Below are positions 26,636-27,548 of a stretch of 27,548 nt of DNA, in pieces. Origin of the DNA: Symbiodinium natans (taxonomy: Eukaryota > Sar > Dinophyceae > Suessiales > Symbiodiniaceae); the NCBI GenBank assembly GCA_905221605.1, contig CAJNDS010001232.1, positions 1 through 27,548 of the forward strand, read 5' to 3'. Numbering within the stretch: position 1 is the stretch's first letter; every line of letters starts with the position of its first letter. The notes under the pieces were generated by a model that did not search any database, was not told the origin of the DNA, and saw only the letters and a list, made by a program, of their open reading frames with translations. Position numbers and translations under genes: made by a program.

Positions 26636-26686
26636 AGTCCTTGAAAGGGATTATAGTACTCCCCCTTATAATCCCCTTTAAGGACT
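26636..26686. mobile_element. Related short inverted-repeat element
   Basis: Arms 26636-26655 and 26667-26686 pair at 18 of 20 positions. The right flank (GTTCAAGGGGGAACATCCC) matches the right flank of the 22211-22308 element (GTT...CAAGGGGGAATATCCC), so homology continues past the hairpin. The internal region is shorter here. Confidence 0.55.
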
Positions 26687-27143
26687 GTTCAAGGGGGAAC
26701 ATCCCAAGCCTTAAACAAGGTGAATCTCATGCATCTGCTCTCTGTGTGTGTGAGCGTGTGTTTAGGGTTTAGGGTTTAGGGTTTCGGGTTTAGGGATACA
26801 GGCTTACCGCAAAACCCAAAACTCCCCTATAGCTCAGAGCCTAAAGCCCTCAAACCCTTTAAACCCTCTAAACCCTGAACCCTGTCAATTCCAAACCCCA
26901 ACCGCGCGTGACACCAGAGGCCCTAGCTTAACTTGGTCATTTCGCGAACCTGGGGGTGCCCCTCAGTGATAAGAGGACCCCCCCCCCCCCCCCAACAAAA
27001 AAAAACTCATAACAAATAACAAACGAATAAAGTACCTGAACCCCCAAACCCTAAACCCCTAAACCCCCCCCCATTTTCGGAAGCCCCCGCCCATGTACTG
27101 CAAGGCCCCTAAACCCTAAACCCGAAACCCTAAAACCCCGGAC

Positions 27144-27232
27144 CTTGGCAGTGGCTCCTGACTTTATGGCTTCCACTCGCAAGAAAAAACCAAAGATCTG
27201 CAAACTTCCAGGGGCAAAATACTTGGGTTCCA
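27144..27232 (-). CDS. Candidate exon (89 bp) upstream of the RCC1-like gene
   Basis: Acceptor CCCTCTAG, two bases then 29 codons starting EPKYFAPGSLQIFGFFLRV and ending EAIKSGATAK, donor AAG then GTCCGG. It has CCCTAAA on the upstream side of the coding strand, like exon 5. The plus strand offers an ATG at 27166 with a basic frame (MASTRKKKPKICKLPGAKY), so strand is not settled. It may belong to the same minus-strand unit as the RCC1-like exon. Confidence 0.4.
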
Positions 27233-27459
27233 CTAGAGGGTTTAGGGTTTAGGGTTTGGGGTTTAGGGTTTAGGGTTTAGGGGTAACTACACAGTCGTTA
27301 TTGTAGGTCCCTGGACGTCTAGGGCACTCCCGTCTCAGAAAAGACTCCAGCGGCTGAGGCCCGGCCTCAAAAGCCTGATCCCTACGCCCTGAGACTCATG
27401 CAGCATCCCAAAGCCTGTTCAGCCGGAAACCCGAAACTCCCCCAAAGATATCAGATGCT

Positions 27460-27541
27460 AACCCTAAACCCTAAACCCTAAACCCTAAACCCTAAACCCT
27501 AAACCCTAAACCCTAAACCGTAAACCCTAAACCCTAAACCC
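27460..27541. repeat. CCCTAAA array at the window end
   Basis: About eleven near-perfect units followed by unique bases, so it is interstitial. Confidence 0.95.
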
Positions 27542-27548
27542 AAGTTGA

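Larger units (their letters stand above)
14900..27541. repeat. Landscape of interspersed telomere-like TTTAGGG / CCCTAAA blocks
   Basis: Dozens of blocks of 2 to about 12 units of the plant/dinoflagellate-type telomere heptamer in both orientations, with variants (TTTGGGG, TTTCGGG, CCCTGAA). They are separated by short unique islands. They are interstitial, not a chromosome end, because orientation alternates and unique sequence resumes between blocks. The largest blocks include 19668-19724, 20940-21006, 22797-22870 and 27460-27541. The blocks preferentially border islands with coding character, with CCCTAAA on the left and TTTAGGG on the right in plus coordinates. Confidence 0.95.

Noticed and set aside
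27460-27541. True chromosome end
   Set aside because: The array is followed by unique bases, and such blocks occur throughout the window in both orientations.

Overview
Eukaryotic nuclear DNA, most likely from a dinoflagellate (Symbiodiniaceae-like). Three things point there: dense plant-type telomere-like TTTAGGG/CCCTAAA repeats, a copia retrotransposon whose reverse transcriptase has the HGDD active-site variant and SRAHW-type motif I recall from dinoflagellate copia elements, and a tandem RCC1-like gene of the type common in these algae. A chromerid is the main alternative. No bacterial features, CRISPR array, rRNA or convincing tRNA was seen.

Layout. 1-540: degenerate CCCTAAA / CTCCTAAGCGC repeats. 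695-4857: a recent head-to-tail duplication of a ~2.08 kb non-coding unit containing (CT)n tracts. 4858-8519: no recognised gene, but a fold-back repeat cluster (6715-7171) and a 159-bp-period tandem pair (7700-8010). 8515-14224: a complete copia-type LTR retrotransposon with identical 158-bp LTRs, a GTTGT target-site duplication, a Gag-protease ORF and an integrase-RT-RNase H ORF joined by a -1 frame overlap that contains the slippery heptamer GGGTTTC. 14225-14460: (GA)n tract.

14.9-27.5 kb: many short blocks of TTTAGGG and CCCTAAA, plus poly-G/C runs (one of 89 consecutive G), separating short 'clean' islands of 30-115 bp. Read by hand on the minus strand, sixteen of these islands form open, protein-like candidate exons with AG acceptors and GT donors. 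Their reading phases can be joined without conflict from 24688 down to 15146. Several donors are literally GTTTAG, so the telomere-like repeat itself supplies the intron start. Many introns carry TTTAGGG arrays at the 5' end and CCCTAAA arrays at the 3' end, which would fold the intron into a stem bringing the splice sites together. This is the most unusual signal in the window. It is an inference from manual reading and needs RNA evidence.

25112-26609 (minus) holds an RCC1-like 39-residue tandem-repeat gene with a decayed 3' part, and 27144-27232 (minus) is another candidate exon. They may be upstream exons of the same minus-strand transcription unit or separate genes. A perfect 24-bp inverted-repeat element at 22211-22308 has relatives at 26636-26686 and 16327-16347, suggesting a small fold-back (MITE- or introner-like) family in the same landscape.
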